Source of the DNA: Marinobacter iranensis
Lineage (GTDB): Bacteria > Pseudomonadota > Gammaproteobacteria > Pseudomonadales > Oleiphilaceae
Direction: 5' to 3'
NCBI RefSeq assembly: GCF_029207565.1
Contig: NZ_JANCMW010000004.1
Span: forward strand, 1 to 64,000
Length of the DNA stretch: 64,000 bases
Both the position numbers and the translations under genes were made by a program. The notes beneath the pieces were generated by a model, which did not search any database, had not been told where the DNA came from, and saw nothing but the letters and a program-made list of their open reading frames with translations. Positions 26,028 through 36,192 of the stretch are shown one piece after another; within the stretch, counting starts at the first letter, position 1; each line of letters opens with the position of its first letter.

Positions 26028-26969
26028 ATGAAAGTGAGGCGAGCGTATTGCTGGTTGGCGGGTGTGGCGTTTTCGCTGGTTGGCCCGGGCGTCAGTGTGA
26101 CTTCCGCATACAGCACCGCAGAGGACACGGTAAAGGAATATCGCCTTTGGTACCGCAACTACGACAGCCCGCAGATCCGCGCCCTTGTAGCCCTCGCCTT
26201 TGATAAAACACCGGAATACGGCCCTTACCAGATTACCCGCACGCCTGAAATGGCCCAGGGCCGGGTTATCCGTGAACTGGAGCAGCAGCGATCCACTCTG
26301 GTAGACCTTGCCAACGTTGCAACAACGGGCGAAAGGGAGCGAGATCTGCGGGCGATACCCATCCCGATTGATGGCGGACTTTTGGGGCTTCGGGTATGTG
26401 TGGTGCTGAAGGAATCGCTACCAAAATTCGAGGGTATCCGCAGCCTGGATGACCTGCAGGAAGCTGGTATCCGCATTGGCCAGGGCGCGCACTGGCCGGA
26501 CTCATCGATTCTGCAGGTTAATGGAGTTACCGTGGTGACTCACTCCCGGTACGAAATCCTTTTCCGAATGCTGGAGAATCATCGCTTCGAATGCTTTGCG
26601 CGAGGAGTCAGCGAAGTCCTCTTTGACCTGGCACTTGAAAACGACGCGGACTTTGTGATCGAACCCAACCTGCTTCTTGCCTACCCGATGCCCTCCTACT
26701 TTTTTGTCAGCCGCAACGACCATGAAACCGCACAGCGGCTGCAACTGGGTATGGAGCGGGCGATTTACGACGGAAGCTTTGGAGACTACCTGAACCGCTA
26801 CTACGGCAGGGCCATTGACGAATTGGGGCTGGATAACAGGACCGTCCTTGTCCTGGATAATCCTTTTCTGACCGGCGAGTCCTGGGCCATTGGCCGTCAG
26901 ACTCTCCGGGAGCTACGGCGACGCATCAAGCTGCTGTCTACACCCGACACAGACCCGGTCAAACCCTGA
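26028..26969 (+). CDS. Periplasmic binding-protein-like protein, function unknown
   Basis: A 313-residue exported protein (signal peptide about 1-27) with the general layout of family-3 solute-binding proteins, for example the [13 protein letters not shown] and [12 protein letters not shown] segments, but with weak motifs. No transporter genes flank it. Its end overlaps the end of the convergent chemoreceptor gene by 11 bp. It could be a ligand-binding partner for that receptor, which is speculation based only on position. Confidence 0.6.
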   Translation: MKVRRAYCWLAGVAFSLVGPGVSVTSAYSTAEDTVKEYRLWYRNYDSPQIRALVALAFDKTPEYGPYQITRTPEMAQGRVIRELEQQRSTLVDLANVATTGERERDLRAIPIPIDGGLLGLRVCVVLKESLPKFEGIRSLDDLQEAGIRIGQGAHWPDSSILQVNGVTVVTHSRYEILFRMLENHRFECFARGVSEVLFDLALENDADFVIEPNLLLAYPMPSYFFVSRNDHETAQRLQLGMERAIYDGSFGDYLNRYYGRAIDELGLDNRTVLVLDNPFLTGESWAIGRQTLRELRRRIKLLSTPDTDPVKP

Positions 26970-28845
26970 AGCGCGACACATTCTGGCTGAGGGTGTTGCC
27001 AATCGACTCGATCTGACCGCTGTAAACATCGTTTTCGCTGGCAGCTTTGGCAGCTTCCTGCCCCTGGTCTGCTATGCGGGTGATGGACGAGTTCAGTTCC
27101 TCAGTCACTGACGTCTGCTCTTCAGACGCCGTCGCAATCTGGGAAGTCATCTGGCTGATCGATGTGATGGCATCAGCAATCCGGTTAAGCGATTCCATGG
27201 CATCCTGGGCTTTTTCCATACTCACATTGGAAACCGCGGTTGATGCTTTCATGACGTCAACAGCCTGATTTGCCCCACTCTGCAGGCGTTCGATCATGTT
27301 GTTGATTTCCTTGGTGCTGTCCTGGGTGCGACGGGCAAGGTTGCGCACCTCATCGGCGACCACCGCAAAGCCACGGCCTGCATCCCCTGCCCTGGCCGCC
27401 TCGATGGCCGCGTTCAGCGCCAGCAGGTTGGTCTGTTCGGCAATGCCCTGAATCACCTCAAGAACAGACGTAATGTCGGTAACATCCTTGCCGAGCTTGT
27501 CGATAACCTCAGCCGCGGCATTAATCTCCTTGGACAACTTCTGCACCGCATCCCTGGAGGCAGTGACGGTTTCGAGCGAGGCGCGGCTGTCTGCATCGGC
27601 CGTGTTGGATGCATCCGCCGTCTGCTGGGCGTTCTGTGCAATCTCTCCCGCAGCTGCGGACATTTCATTGATCGCAGTGGCCACCATATCAATCTCGGCC
27701 TGCTGCTTTTCCACGCTGTCGCGGCTGGTGCTGGCGGTATCCCGTAGCGAGGAAACGTTATCTCCCAGTTCTGAAGTGCCTCGCTGAACATCGCGAACCA
27801 CATTCTGTACATTCTCCACAAAACTGTTGAATTCCGCGGCCAGTTTGCCGAATTCATCGTTGGCACTGTCGTCCAGGCGCTTGGTGAGATCCGCCTCGCC
27901 ACTGGCGATGGAGGCCATGGCCGCATTAAGCCTGTGGACCGGCGCCATCAGCACTCGGATGCCGAAGTGCAGGATGACCAGTGACACCAGCAAACCAATA
28001 ACCGCGATGATCAGCCCCGTTACGCGCGCGGCCTCAACCGGCGCATTGATCTTGCCTTCATTGATGAAAGTGCCGAGATACCATTCAACACCACGGGCAC
28101 CTTTTATCCGGTGGAAACTGGCTGTCCAGTTGGTTTCGCCCGCATCGTAACGGTGCGCCTCTCCGCTGAGCCGAGGTTCTTCCCCCAGAAGGCTATTGAT
28201 CTTCTTACCCACCAGCTTCTGGTCTGGATGGAACAACACGGTGCCATCGTCACTGATCAGCGCAGCGTAGCCGGTATCAGCCAGGGTGATTGCGGAAAGG
28301 GTTTGTTCGATAGTCTTAAGGGCAATATCACCACCGACAACGCCCTGGTAGGCGCCACGCTTGACCGGCGCCAGGGTGGAAATGATCGTACCGCCAGTGC
28401 CCGCGTCCAGATACGGCTCTGTGAAGGAGGCCGAGCCCATTTGCTTTGCCTGCTTGAACCAGGGGCGGGTACGTGGGTCATAATCACTGGGCAGCGTGGC
28501 TTCAGAGGCGTCGTCCTTCATCAGCATGTAGCCATCATCGCGCCCGACATACACATCAATGAAACCGCCGCCTGTGGTTGCAGCCGCCAGGATGACCCTT
28601 GCCTCCGAGTCTGTCTCGACCGACTCCAGAGCCCTTGCCGTTGATTCCGTCATCGCAAGGCGGGTATTGAGCCAATCGGCAATACTGGACGTACTCTGGG
28701 CCACGGTGTCCTCAATCAGCGCATCCACATAGGTGTCCGTGGTGTCCTGTAGCCTGAGGTTGCCGCTGATGGTGAACGCCCCCATAACAAGCAAAAGCAA
28801 AATACCGAAGGCAATGAGCAACTTCTGGCCAAAACTCAGGTTCAT
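26959..28845 (-). CDS. Methyl-accepting chemotaxis protein with dCache sensor
   Basis: A 628-residue receptor: transmembrane helix about 7-28, a large periplasmic double-Cache domain (about 35-275, with [15 protein letters not shown] and [12 protein letters not shown], typical of dCache_1), a second helix about 280-300, HAMP, and a cytoplasmic signalling hairpin containing [19 protein letters not shown]. The dCache type often senses amino acids or other small organics. The ATG at 28845 is preceded by AAGGA; a frame extending to 29052 overlaps the divergent gene and is rejected. Confidence 0.9.
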   Translation of the reverse strand: MNLSFGQKLLIAFGILLLLVMGAFTISGNLRLQDTTDTYVDALIEDTVAQSTSSIADWLNTRLAMTESTARALESVETDSEARVILAAATTGGGFIDVYVGRDDGYMLMKDDASEATLPSDYDPRTRPWFKQAKQMGSASFTEPYLDAGTGGTIISTLAPVKRGAYQGVVGGDIALKTIEQTLSAITLADTGYAALISDDGTVLFHPDQKLVGKKINSLLGEEPRLSGEAHRYDAGETNWTASFHRIKGARGVEWYLGTFINEGKINAPVEAARVTGLIIAVIGLLVSLVILHFGIRVLMAPVHRLNAAMASIASGEADLTKRLDDSANDEFGKLAAEFNSFVENVQNVVRDVQRGTSELGDNVSSLRDTASTSRDSVEKQQAEIDMVATAINEMSAAAGEIAQNAQQTADASNTADADSRASLETVTASRDAVQKLSKEINAAAEVIDKLGKDVTDITSVLEVIQGIAEQTNLLALNAAIEAARAGDAGRGFAVVADEVRNLARRTQDSTKEINNMIERLQSGANQAVDVMKASTAVSNVSMEKAQDAMESLNRIADAITSISQMTSQIATASEEQTSVTEELNSSITRIADQGQEAAKAASENDVYSGQIESIGNTLSQNVSRFRV

Positions 28846-29031
28846 TTCTCGGGTCCTTTTCGGGTCATTCTGGTCGCGGGGTGCAAGCATACAGCGTGTT
28901 GGCTGCGTGTTCTGTATAAGTTTGTTTTCGGCATTTGCGGCGAAGTCTTTAACGCTATCTGATAAAATGGCACGAACATTCAACGATTTTCTCCAGAACT
29001 TTCCTTCTGCATCCAACGGGAGCTGCCACGT

Positions 29032-30579
29032 ATGGCCCACGAAGAACTGCACCTCAACCTTCGTAACCTGACCAACGATGACTACCCCCAGCTCCAGCGT
29101 TTAATGGACAGGGTTTACGATGACATCGGCGGCGCCTGGCCCGAAGACACCATCAAGGCGCTGGTTGACCAGTTCCCGGACGGGCAGATCTGCATTGAGG
29201 AATCCGGCGAATTGATCGCCGTGGCACTCACTGTCTGCGTCAAGTATGAGCGATTCAGCAACCCCCATACCTATGACGACCTGATACTGCGAAATGAGAA
29301 AATCTGGCACAACGCCAAAGGCGATTCGCTTTACGGGCTGGATGTGTTTATCCATCCGGACTATCGCGGTTACCGCCTTGGCCGGCGCCTGTATGAGGCT
29401 CGCAAGGAGCTGTGTCGCTCCATGAACCTGCGCGCCATCCTGGCGGGCGGCCGTATCCCCGGCTACCACAAGTATTCGGACCAGTATTCCCCGGAAGAAT
29501 ACATCCAGCGAGTGGATCGCAAGGACATCTACGACCCCATCCTCAGCTTCCAGCTGTCTAACGATTTCCAGGTCACCCGGCTGATGCACAAGTATCTGCC
29601 GGAAGACGAGAAGTCCTTGGGCTACGCCACCCTGCTGGAGTGGCGGAACATCCTCTATACGCCGCCTTCACCGGTGCTCAGTGTCAAGAAAACACAGGTG
29701 CGCCTGGGTGCGGTCCAATGGCAGATGCGTGAGTTCACGTCGGTGGAAGAAGTGTTGGAACAGGTCGAGTACTTCGTGGATGCCCTGTCGGACTACAAGA
29801 GCGATTTCGCGCTGTTTCCCGAGTTTTTCAACGCCCCACTGATGGGCCTGACGGACCAGTTGGACCAGACCCGCGCCATTCGCTTCCTCGCAGGCTTCAC
29901 GGAGCAGTTCCGAAACCAGATGTCGGAAATGGCGGTCAGTTACAACATCAACATCATCACCGGGTCGATGCCCTTGCTGGAAAACGACCGGGTGTATAAC
30001 GTTTCCTATCTTTGCCACCGTGACGGCCGTGTCGATGAGCAGAGAAAAATCCACATTACGCCCCACGAGCGCCGCGACTGGGTCATTGAAGGTGGCGAGA
30101 AATTCAAGGTGTTCGATACGGACGCGGGCCGCGTTGCCATCATGATCTGTTACGACATCGAGTTCCCGGAACTCGGGCGTCTGGCCGCCAGCGATGAGGT
30201 GGATATCATCATGGTGCCGTTCTGGACAGACACCAAGAACGGCTACCTGCGGGTTCGGCACTGCGCCCAGGCCCGTGCCATAGAAAACGAATGTTACGTG
30301 GTGATCACAGGCAGCGTAGGCAACCTGCCCAAGGTCGAGAATCTGGACGTTCAGTATGCCCAGTCCTCGGTATTCTCCCCCTCGGATTTTGCTTTCCCCC
30401 ACGACGCAGTGATGGCGGAAACAACCCCGAACACGGAGATGATCATGTTCTCAGACATGGATCTGGAGAAGCTGAAGCTGGTCCGTAACGAAGGCTCGGT
30501 CACCAACCTGAAAGACCGGCGCACGGATATCTACGCGCTCAACACCATACAAACGGGCCAAAATGATACTGACAGTTGA
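29032..30579 (+). CDS. GNAT acetyltransferase fused to a nitrilase-family amidohydrolase
   Basis: A 515-residue two-domain protein. Residues about 1-205 form a GNAT fold (the acetyl-CoA loop lies in [18 protein letters not shown]). Residues about 220-510 form a carbon-nitrogen hydrolase domain with the triad Glu (FPEFFN), Lys (KIHITPHE) and Cys (ICYDIEFPE). The fusion is known in bacteria but its substrate is not. A deacylation on one domain and N-acetylation on the other, or amide transfer, are possible. GGGAG precedes the ATG. Confidence 0.87.
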   Translation: MAHEELHLNLRNLTNDDYPQLQRLMDRVYDDIGGAWPEDTIKALVDQFPDGQICIEESGELIAVALTVCVKYERFSNPHTYDDLILRNEKIWHNAKGDSLYGLDVFIHPDYRGYRLGRRLYEARKELCRSMNLRAILAGGRIPGYHKYSDQYSPEEYIQRVDRKDIYDPILSFQLSNDFQVTRLMHKYLPEDEKSLGYATLLEWRNILYTPPSPVLSVKKTQVRLGAVQWQMREFTSVEEVLEQVEYFVDALSDYKSDFALFPEFFNAPLMGLTDQLDQTRAIRFLAGFTEQFRNQMSEMAVSYNINIITGSMPLLENDRVYNVSYLCHRDGRVDEQRKIHITPHERRDWVIEGGEKFKVFDTDAGRVAIMICYDIEFPELGRLAASDEVDIIMVPFWTDTKNGYLRVRHCAQARAIENECYVVITGSVGNLPKVENLDVQYAQSSVFSPSDFAFPHDAVMAETTPNTEMIMFSDMDLEKLKLVRNEGSVTNLKDRRTDIYALNTIQTGQNDTDS

Positions 30580-30724
30580 AGAACTGCCTGAGAGCCCTAT
30601 CGTATGACACTGAACACGTTGCCAAACTGTCTGAGTGTGGCTATTGTTTAACCATACACATCCAAGGTCACTCCCACGGGGTGTCACCCGGGCAAGCCCG
30701 GAGTCCAACAGAGATCGCGTTTAA

Positions 30725-31123
30725 ATGAACGAAGCACTGCCGGATCTTGTTGCACATTTCCACATAAAGCGTGGCCTGTTCCGTCGCGAACGGGTGGAAG
30801 CCGCGCTGTTCGAGCTGGATAATTTCGGTTGTGTCATCAAGACCGACAAGGTTTTCAATCCCGGTGACACAATCATTCTGGACCTCGTCATGGAAATGCC
30901 GTTTGACAACATCAGGGCTGATGGCATTACCGGCCTGGTGACCGAGCGTAGAAAGCACTGCAGCAATTTCTTTTATTCGGTTGATTTTGTTGAACTTAAT
31001 GACAGCTCTTCTTCAGCCCTGGCCGAGAAGCTCAGGCGCATCCGGGAAGTGGTCGGTAAAAAGCAGTCACTGAAATCCAGACGATCCTCCGGGCCCGCCT
31101 CCGGCCTCCGGCAAATGGCCTGA
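30725..31123 (+). CDS. PilZ-like domain protein
   Basis: A 132-residue cytoplasmic protein with a single small beta-barrel-like domain. RRERVEAALFELDNFGCVIKTD resembles a PilZ RxxxR...(D/N)xSxxG core with the serine replaced (LDNFGC), and ADGITGLVTERR follows. If it is PilZ, c-di-GMP binding may be altered. The basic tail (SLKSRRSSGPASG) is disordered. It lies upstream of the AlgP-like gene on the same strand with a 43-bp gap. Confidence 0.55.
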   Translation: MNEALPDLVAHFHIKRGLFRRERVEAALFELDNFGCVIKTDKVFNPGDTIILDLVMEMPFDNIRADGITGLVTERRKHCSNFFYSVDFVELNDSSSSALAEKLRRIREVVGKKQSLKSRRSSGPASGLRQMA

Positions 31124-31166
31124 ACCCACCCGTATACTCAAATCGCACCGTAAGGAGACAGCCCTC

Positions 31167-31925
31167 ATGGCCAAGAAAGCCAAAAAGCAGAATGTTGATA
31201 AAGTCGTCAAGAAAGTGAATAAAGAGTTTGAAAAAACGTCGTCACAGATCGAAAAGCTGATCAACGATGCCCTCAAACAGTTCGACGGCCTCCAGAACCA
31301 GATTCAGGAACCCGTTCGCAAACTGTTGAAGGAACTGGATGAACTTCGTGACCGCGAAATGAAGCGCTTCAGCGATGAATATGAGCGCCGTCTGGGAGAG
31401 TTCCAGGAATTGCAGAACAACATCCTCGACCGCCTTGGCATCGCCAGTAAGGAAGCCAAAGAGGACGTACAAAAAGCTGCGGATAAAGCCGCCCAAAAGG
31501 CACCGTCTTCTGTCGCTGCCAAGTCTGCCCCGAAAAAAGCGGCAACCAGCAAAACAACTGCCAAAAAGCCGGCTGCAAAGAAGGCAACAACGGCCAAGAA
31601 AGCCGCCAAGGCCAAGGCCGGTACAACGGCCAAAAGCCCGGCTTCCACTGCGAAGGCCGCACCTGCTAAAGCAGCGCCAAAAAAGACCGCTACCGCTGCA
31701 AAGAAACCGGCAGCGGCAAAGCGTACTCCCAAGCCGAAGGACAAGAGCGATCTGACGCAGGTCAAAGGCATCGGCCCCGCCACCGCCCGGAAAATGAAAG
31801 AGGCAGGTATTACATCGGTTGACCAGATCGCCAACCCCTCGGCGGCCGACCAGGAAAAGCTGAAGGCGTTCTCGAACGTTAAAGGCTTCAGCACCTTTAG
31901 TGACGAAGCCAAGAAAGTCATTTAA
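31167..31925 (+). CDS. AlgP-like histone-H1-type protein with phasin-like N terminus
   Basis: A 252-residue protein in three parts: an N-terminal amphipathic coiled coil (about 1-95) resembling phasins; a low-complexity Lys/Ala/Pro-rich tail (about 96-195, many KKAA and AKKP repeats) like AlgP and eukaryotic H1; and a C-terminal helix-hairpin-helix domain (VKGIGPATARKMKEAGITS). Such proteins bind DNA or polyhydroxyalkanoate granules. Its TAA stop overlaps the ATG of the selD fusion (TAATG), so the two are translationally coupled. A GGAG site precedes the start. Confidence 0.75.
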   Translation: MAKKAKKQNVDKVVKKVNKEFEKTSSQIEKLINDALKQFDGLQNQIQEPVRKLLKELDELRDREMKRFSDEYERRLGEFQELQNNILDRLGIASKEAKEDVQKAADKAAQKAPSSVAAKSAPKKAATSKTTAKKPAAKKATTAKKAAKAKAGTTAKSPASTAKAAPAKAAPKKTATAAKKPAAAKRTPKPKDKSDLTQVKGIGPATARKMKEAGITSVDQIANPSAADQEKLKAFSNVKGFSTFSDEAKKVI

Positions 31926-34201
31926 TGCAACAATCCGAACAGCCTGTTTTACGGGACATTGTCCTGGTTGGCGGCGGACACAGCCATGTTGGGGTTCTCA
32001 AGCGTTTCGCCATGAACCCCGTGCCTGGTGTCCGCCTGACACTCATCTGCAGGGACACCCACACGCCCTACTCCGGCATGCTGCCCGGCTACGTGGCCGG
32101 GCACTATTCCTACGATGACGTCCATATCGACCTCAGCAAACTGGCGGAATTTGCCGGCGCGCGCTTCTACCGGGATGAAGTCACCGGGATAGACCGCTCC
32201 CGGAAACGCGTTGTTTGCCGCTCCCGGCCGGATGTGCCTTACGACATCCTCTCCGTGAATATTGGCTCATCCCCCCGGGTTGGCGATGTCAACGGCGCCA
32301 CGGAGCATGCGGTACCGGTCAAGCCCATTAACGGCTTCAATAACCGCTGGCTGTCCCTTTTGTCGCGCCTTGAAAACCACGAAGGCCCCATGTCCGTTGC
32401 CGTGGTTGGCGCCGGTGCCGGCGGCGTTGAACTTACCCTGGCCATGCAGTTCCGGCTAAGGGCGGAACTGCAGAAGCGCGGCCATGACCCGGACCAGCTT
32501 CACTTTCATCTGTTCGATTCGGAAAGCCAGATTCTGCCAACCCACAATGCGCGGGTGCGAGCGGTCTTTGCTGAAAAGCTGGCTAGCCGGGGCGTGAAGG
32601 TGCACTTGGGCTCGGCCGTTTCAAACGTCGATGCCAACCACCTGATGACCGAGTCTGGCGAGAAACACCCTGTTGACGAAGTTCTCTGGGTGACACGCGC
32701 TGGCGGCCCGGATTGGCTTGCGGATACCGGCCTTGCGCTGGATGAGGGCGGCTTTATCCGGGTGAAGGACACGCTGCAATCGGAATCCGACGACGACATC
32801 TTCGCCGCCGGTGATATTGCCAATATGGTGGACCATCCCCGCGAAAAAGCTGGCGTGTTCGCCGTCCGCCAGGGCCGCCCGCTGGCCGACAACCTTAAGC
32901 GCTATGCCCTGGGTAAAACGCCGAAGCCCTTCAACCCCCAGAAAAAGTGGCTGGCACTGATCAGCACCGGCGACAAGTTTGCGGTCGCTTCCCGGGGTGA
33001 CATGTCCTTTTTCGGTAAGTGGGTCTGGCGCTGGAAAGACAGCATTGATAAACGCTTCATGGCAAAGTTTAATGACCTCCCCGCCATGGAAGAGAACACG
33101 GCGCTGCCCGATACCGGTGCGGCCCAGAACGCCGAGGAAGCCTCCCAGGCCATTTCCGCCGTGGCCATGCGCTGTGGCGGCTGTGGCGCCAAGGTGGGCA
33201 GTACCGTTTTGTCCCGCGCCCTGGGTGAATTGCGCCCGATTGAACGCGACGACATCCTGATCGGCCTGCATGCGCCGGATGACGCCGCTGTACTCACGGT
33301 TCCACCGGGCAAGGCGGTGGTGCACACCGTCGACTTCTTCCGGGCCTTTATCGACGATCCTTACGTGTTTGGCAAAGTGGCCGCCAATCACGCGCTGGGG
33401 GATGTGTTCGCCATGGGCGCCGAAGCCCAGAGCGCGACCGCCGTTGCCACGGTACCCTACGGCATTGAGTCCAAAGTGGAAGACGTGGTCTACCAGATGA
33501 TGTCCGGAGCCGTGGAAGTACTGAATGAAGCCGGTTGCGCCCTGGTCGGAGGCCATACCGGCGAAGGCCGTGAGCTCGCCCTCGGATTCGCCGTTAACGG
33601 CCTGATTGATCCGGATGAAGTGATGAGCAAGGGCGGCCTGCGGGCCGGAGATGTGCTGATTCTGACCAAGCCGATTGGCACCGGCACCCTGTTCGCTGCC
33701 CACGCCAAGCTTGCAGCCAAAGGCCGCTGGATTGACTCGGCGCTCGCCTCAATGATCCAGTCCAACAAGGATGCAGCACAATGCTTGCGCCGATATGGCT
33801 CAAAAGCCTGTACGGATGTGACCGGTTTTGGGTTGCTGGGGCACCTTGTTGAAATGACGCGCCCGTCCGGTGTTGATGCGCAACTGGATCTGGGTGCAAT
33901 CCCGATACTCCCGGGCGCCGAGGAAACCGCAGCAGCCGGAATCCTCAGTTCACTGCAGCCGGCCAATATTCGCCTGCGGCGTGGCATCCGCGACCAGGAG
34001 AAGTGGGTCAAGCACCCCCGCTATCCGTTGATCTTCGACCCCCAGACCGCCGGTGGTCTGCTGGCCAGTGTGCCCGCTGATCAGGCCGATGCCTGCGTCA
34101 GTGAGTTGAAAGCCATGGGTTATCCCCATACGGCGATCATTGGAAAGGTGCTGCCCCAGGACGAAAGCGGGCCTATCGAGCCGATCACGCTCCGGGACTG
34201 A
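31925..34201 (+). CDS. selD: Selenide, water dikinase fused to an NADH-dehydrogenase-like FAD domain
   Basis: A 758-residue fusion. The N-terminal part (about 1-395) is a pyridine-nucleotide-disulfide oxidoreductase related to type-II NADH dehydrogenases, with the FAD loop VGGGHSHVGV and a second dinucleotide loop VGAGAGGVEL. The C-terminal part (about 410-758) is SelD, which makes selenophosphate from selenide and ATP. The active-site segment CGGCGAK has Cys420 and Lys423 at the catalytic positions, so this is a cysteine, not selenocysteine, form. The oxidoreductase domain may reduce selenium species to selenide for the partner domain. Confidence 0.93.
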   Translation: MQQSEQPVLRDIVLVGGGHSHVGVLKRFAMNPVPGVRLTLICRDTHTPYSGMLPGYVAGHYSYDDVHIDLSKLAEFAGARFYRDEVTGIDRSRKRVVCRSRPDVPYDILSVNIGSSPRVGDVNGATEHAVPVKPINGFNNRWLSLLSRLENHEGPMSVAVVGAGAGGVELTLAMQFRLRAELQKRGHDPDQLHFHLFDSESQILPTHNARVRAVFAEKLASRGVKVHLGSAVSNVDANHLMTESGEKHPVDEVLWVTRAGGPDWLADTGLALDEGGFIRVKDTLQSESDDDIFAAGDIANMVDHPREKAGVFAVRQGRPLADNLKRYALGKTPKPFNPQKKWLALISTGDKFAVASRGDMSFFGKWVWRWKDSIDKRFMAKFNDLPAMEENTALPDTGAAQNAEEASQAISAVAMRCGGCGAKVGSTVLSRALGELRPIERDDILIGLHAPDDAAVLTVPPGKAVVHTVDFFRAFIDDPYVFGKVAANHALGDVFAMGAEAQSATAVATVPYGIESKVEDVVYQMMSGAVEVLNEAGCALVGGHTGEGRELALGFAVNGLIDPDEVMSKGGLRAGDVLILTKPIGTGTLFAAHAKLAAKGRWIDSALASMIQSNKDAAQCLRRYGSKACTDVTGFGLLGHLVEMTRPSGVDAQLDLGAIPILPGAEETAAAGILSSLQPANIRLRRGIRDQEKWVKHPRYPLIFDPQTAGGLLASVPADQADACVSELKAMGYPHTAIIGKVLPQDESGPIEPITLRD

Positions 34202-35168
34202 GCCGGGCACGCCCGGCCAACGCCTTCTCAATGGTAGCCAGCAAGGCCGCCTGCTCCGCTTCAGGCGTAAAAAGGCGGGCCAATTCCCGGACGCGGTTGT
34301 GCAGTTCTCCGAGGAACCTGGAGGATTGCTCCGCTTGCTGCAGCACCCTGGCGAGATCGGCCTCGTCGCCAACACGGAAATAGCCGGGATAGTTGTCGCC
34401 CAGCAGGCCAAGGTTTCCGGAAATATCCGATGCAATCACGGGCAGGCCGGCTCTGCAGGCTTCAGACACAACATTGGCGCCGCCCTCCATCAACGAACTG
34501 ATCACCATGGCGCGGGATGAGTGCATCAACCGATGGATAGCGGGCTTGTCCAGCTCCCCCAGCCATTTGAAGCGGGGGTTGGCTTCCTGCTCAGCCAGGG
34601 CCTGCTGCTCCCAGTCCGGGGTATGGGCCTTGCCGGCATTGAATACGCGAATAGCCGAGGTGTCGGGCAATAGCCGTGCCGCCAATGCGGCCCTCAGGGG
34701 GTCTTTCTCCTGGCGCAAGTGCCCGATGACGCAGATATCAAAGGTGTTTTTACGGTCATCCGTCCCGTTTACGGGTTTGTCGGCTGACTGCAGTACCGTG
34801 ACCAATTTATCCGCAAAGCGTTCGGGAATGTCCCGGCCGACCCGATGGTGGAGCCCAACCAGGCAATCGGCAACCTCCATGGAGTTGTGGGTTTGTTCCG
34901 GATAACGGTACTGATGGTCGTAGATATCAGTACCCGTAAGCACGACAATCAATGGCGTTTCCGGGTGCAGGTGCCGGAAGCGGGTCACGGCTTCGTGGCT
35001 TCTCCAGGCGTGGAGCGCAATAAACAGGTCACAGGGCTCATCCGTGTATTCAGTAAGCAAGGACACCTGATGCCCTGCCTGCTGGAGAAGTCCGCTCCAA
35101 CGCTCTGCTGTCGCCCGGTTACCGGCTTTGGACCCGGGCGGCGCGGGCGTGATTAATGCTATTTTCAT
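34185..35168 (-). CDS. senB: SenB-type selenosugar synthase, glycosyltransferase-like
   Basis: A 327-residue GT-B glycosyltransferase-fold protein. The start MKIALITPAPPGSKAGNRAT and the blocks ALHAWRSHEAV and VVLTGTDIYD match the group once called TIGR04348 and now assigned to SenB, which joins selenophosphate to a nucleotide sugar to give a selenosugar in selenoneine biosynthesis. A GT family-1 C-terminal domain (SLMEGGANVVSEACRAGLPVIAS) follows. The gene converges on selD with a 17-bp overlap. No SenA/EgtB-like gene is present in the window. Identification is from remembered family features and should be regarded as likely, not proven. Confidence 0.8.
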   Translation of the reverse strand: MKIALITPAPPGSKAGNRATAERWSGLLQQAGHQVSLLTEYTDEPCDLFIALHAWRSHEAVTRFRHLHPETPLIVVLTGTDIYDHQYRYPEQTHNSMEVADCLVGLHHRVGRDIPERFADKLVTVLQSADKPVNGTDDRKNTFDICVIGHLRQEKDPLRAALAARLLPDTSAIRVFNAGKAHTPDWEQQALAEQEANPRFKWLGELDKPAIHRLMHSSRAMVISSLMEGGANVVSEACRAGLPVIASDISGNLGLLGDNYPGYFRVGDEADLARVLQQAEQSSRFLGELHNRVRELARLFTPEAEQAALLATIEKALAGRARLSPGA

Positions 35169-35316
35169 CGGCGCAGGTGTCCGTAAAGATTTTCATTTTT
35201 GATGGATATCCATAACCTGTTTAGCTCAGTAAATCGTATAGCTGTTCAGAGTTGAGGTAAATCACGGTATTCTGAGTCGCTTCGAACATATCTGAATTAC
35301 ACACAAGGAAATTCAA

Positions 35317-36192
35317 ATGGCCTTGAATCTCATACGGAAGTTAATGGTTTCCAGCCTCTTTTGTTTCGGCGCAGCGTCTGCCTCGGCGGAAACGTTTGTG
35401 TTCACTGCAATCCCGGATGAAGACGAAACCAAACTGGTTGAGCGTTTTCGCGGTGTCGCCGATTACCTGTCCAGCGAACTGGATGTGGATGTGCGTTACA
35501 TACCGGTGAAATCCTATGCCGCCGCCGTCTCCGCGTTTCGCAATAACCAGGTTCAACTGGCCTGGTTTGGTGGATTGTCCGGCGTTCAGGCCCGGCGCCT
35601 GGTACCCGGTTCCGAAGCCATTGCCCAGGGCGTGGAAGACCAGGCTTTCGAGACCTACTTTATTGCCAACACCAGCACTGGTATTCAGCCAGCGGACGAG
35701 CTCTCCGCCCTCGAGGATGAGCTGGAAGGCAAAACCTTTACCTTCGGCTCCAAAGGCTCTACATCCGGGCGCCTGATGCCGGAATTCTACATCCGCGAAA
35801 CCTTTGGCCAGCAGCCAGAAGAGTTCTTTTCGCGGGTGGGCTTCAGTGGCAACCACACACGCACACTCCGTCTGGTTGAAGCGGGCACCTACGAGGTTGG
35901 CGCCCTGAACTTCCAGGTATGGGAGAAGGAACTGGAAAACGGCAACATCGATACCGACGCGGTACAGGTGATCTGGAAGACCCCAACCTACCCGGACTAC
36001 CAGTGGACCATTCGTGGCGATGTGAATGAGCGGTTCGGTGAAGGCTTCAAGCAACGCGTCACCGAAGCATTGCTGAACCTGGACGACCCTGAGCTTCTTG
36101 AAAGCTTCCCGCGCTCTGGATTCATTCCTGCGTCCAATGACGACTATGAGCCCATCAGCAAGACTGCGGAAGAGATTGGAATCCTCGATTGA
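35317..36192 (+). CDS. Periplasmic binding protein of a putative selenium-oxyanion ABC importer
   Basis: A 291-residue PhnD-like binding protein with a signal peptide (about 1-25). FTAIPDEDETKLVERFRGVADYLS and the VQLAWFGGLSGVQAR block are characteristic of the group annotated as putative selenate ABC transporter binding proteins, named for neighbourhood with selD. It should capture a phosphonate-sized oxyanion or selenium compound and hand it to the two following subunits. AAGGAAA precedes the start. The substrate is not experimentally known. Confidence 0.8.
   Translation: MALNLIRKLMVSSLFCFGAASASAETFVFTAIPDEDETKLVERFRGVADYLSSELDVDVRYIPVKSYAAAVSAFRNNQVQLAWFGGLSGVQARRLVPGSEAIAQGVEDQAFETYFIANTSTGIQPADELSALEDELEGKTFTFGSKGSTSGRLMPEFYIRETFGQQPEEFFSRVGFSGNHTRTLRLVEAGTYEVGALNFQVWEKELENGNIDTDAVQVIWKTPTYPDYQWTIRGDVNERFGEGFKQRVTEALLNLDDPELLESFPRSGFIPASNDDYEPISKTAEEIGILD

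Noticed and set aside
28846..29052. Longer chemoreceptor start
   Set aside because: The extra residues overlap the divergent GNAT-nitrilase start and precede the membrane helix; AAGGA supports the ATG at 28845.
33164..33200. Selenocysteine codon or SECIS in selD
   Set aside because: The active-site position is an ordinary Cys codon (TGT) and the frame has no internal TGA.
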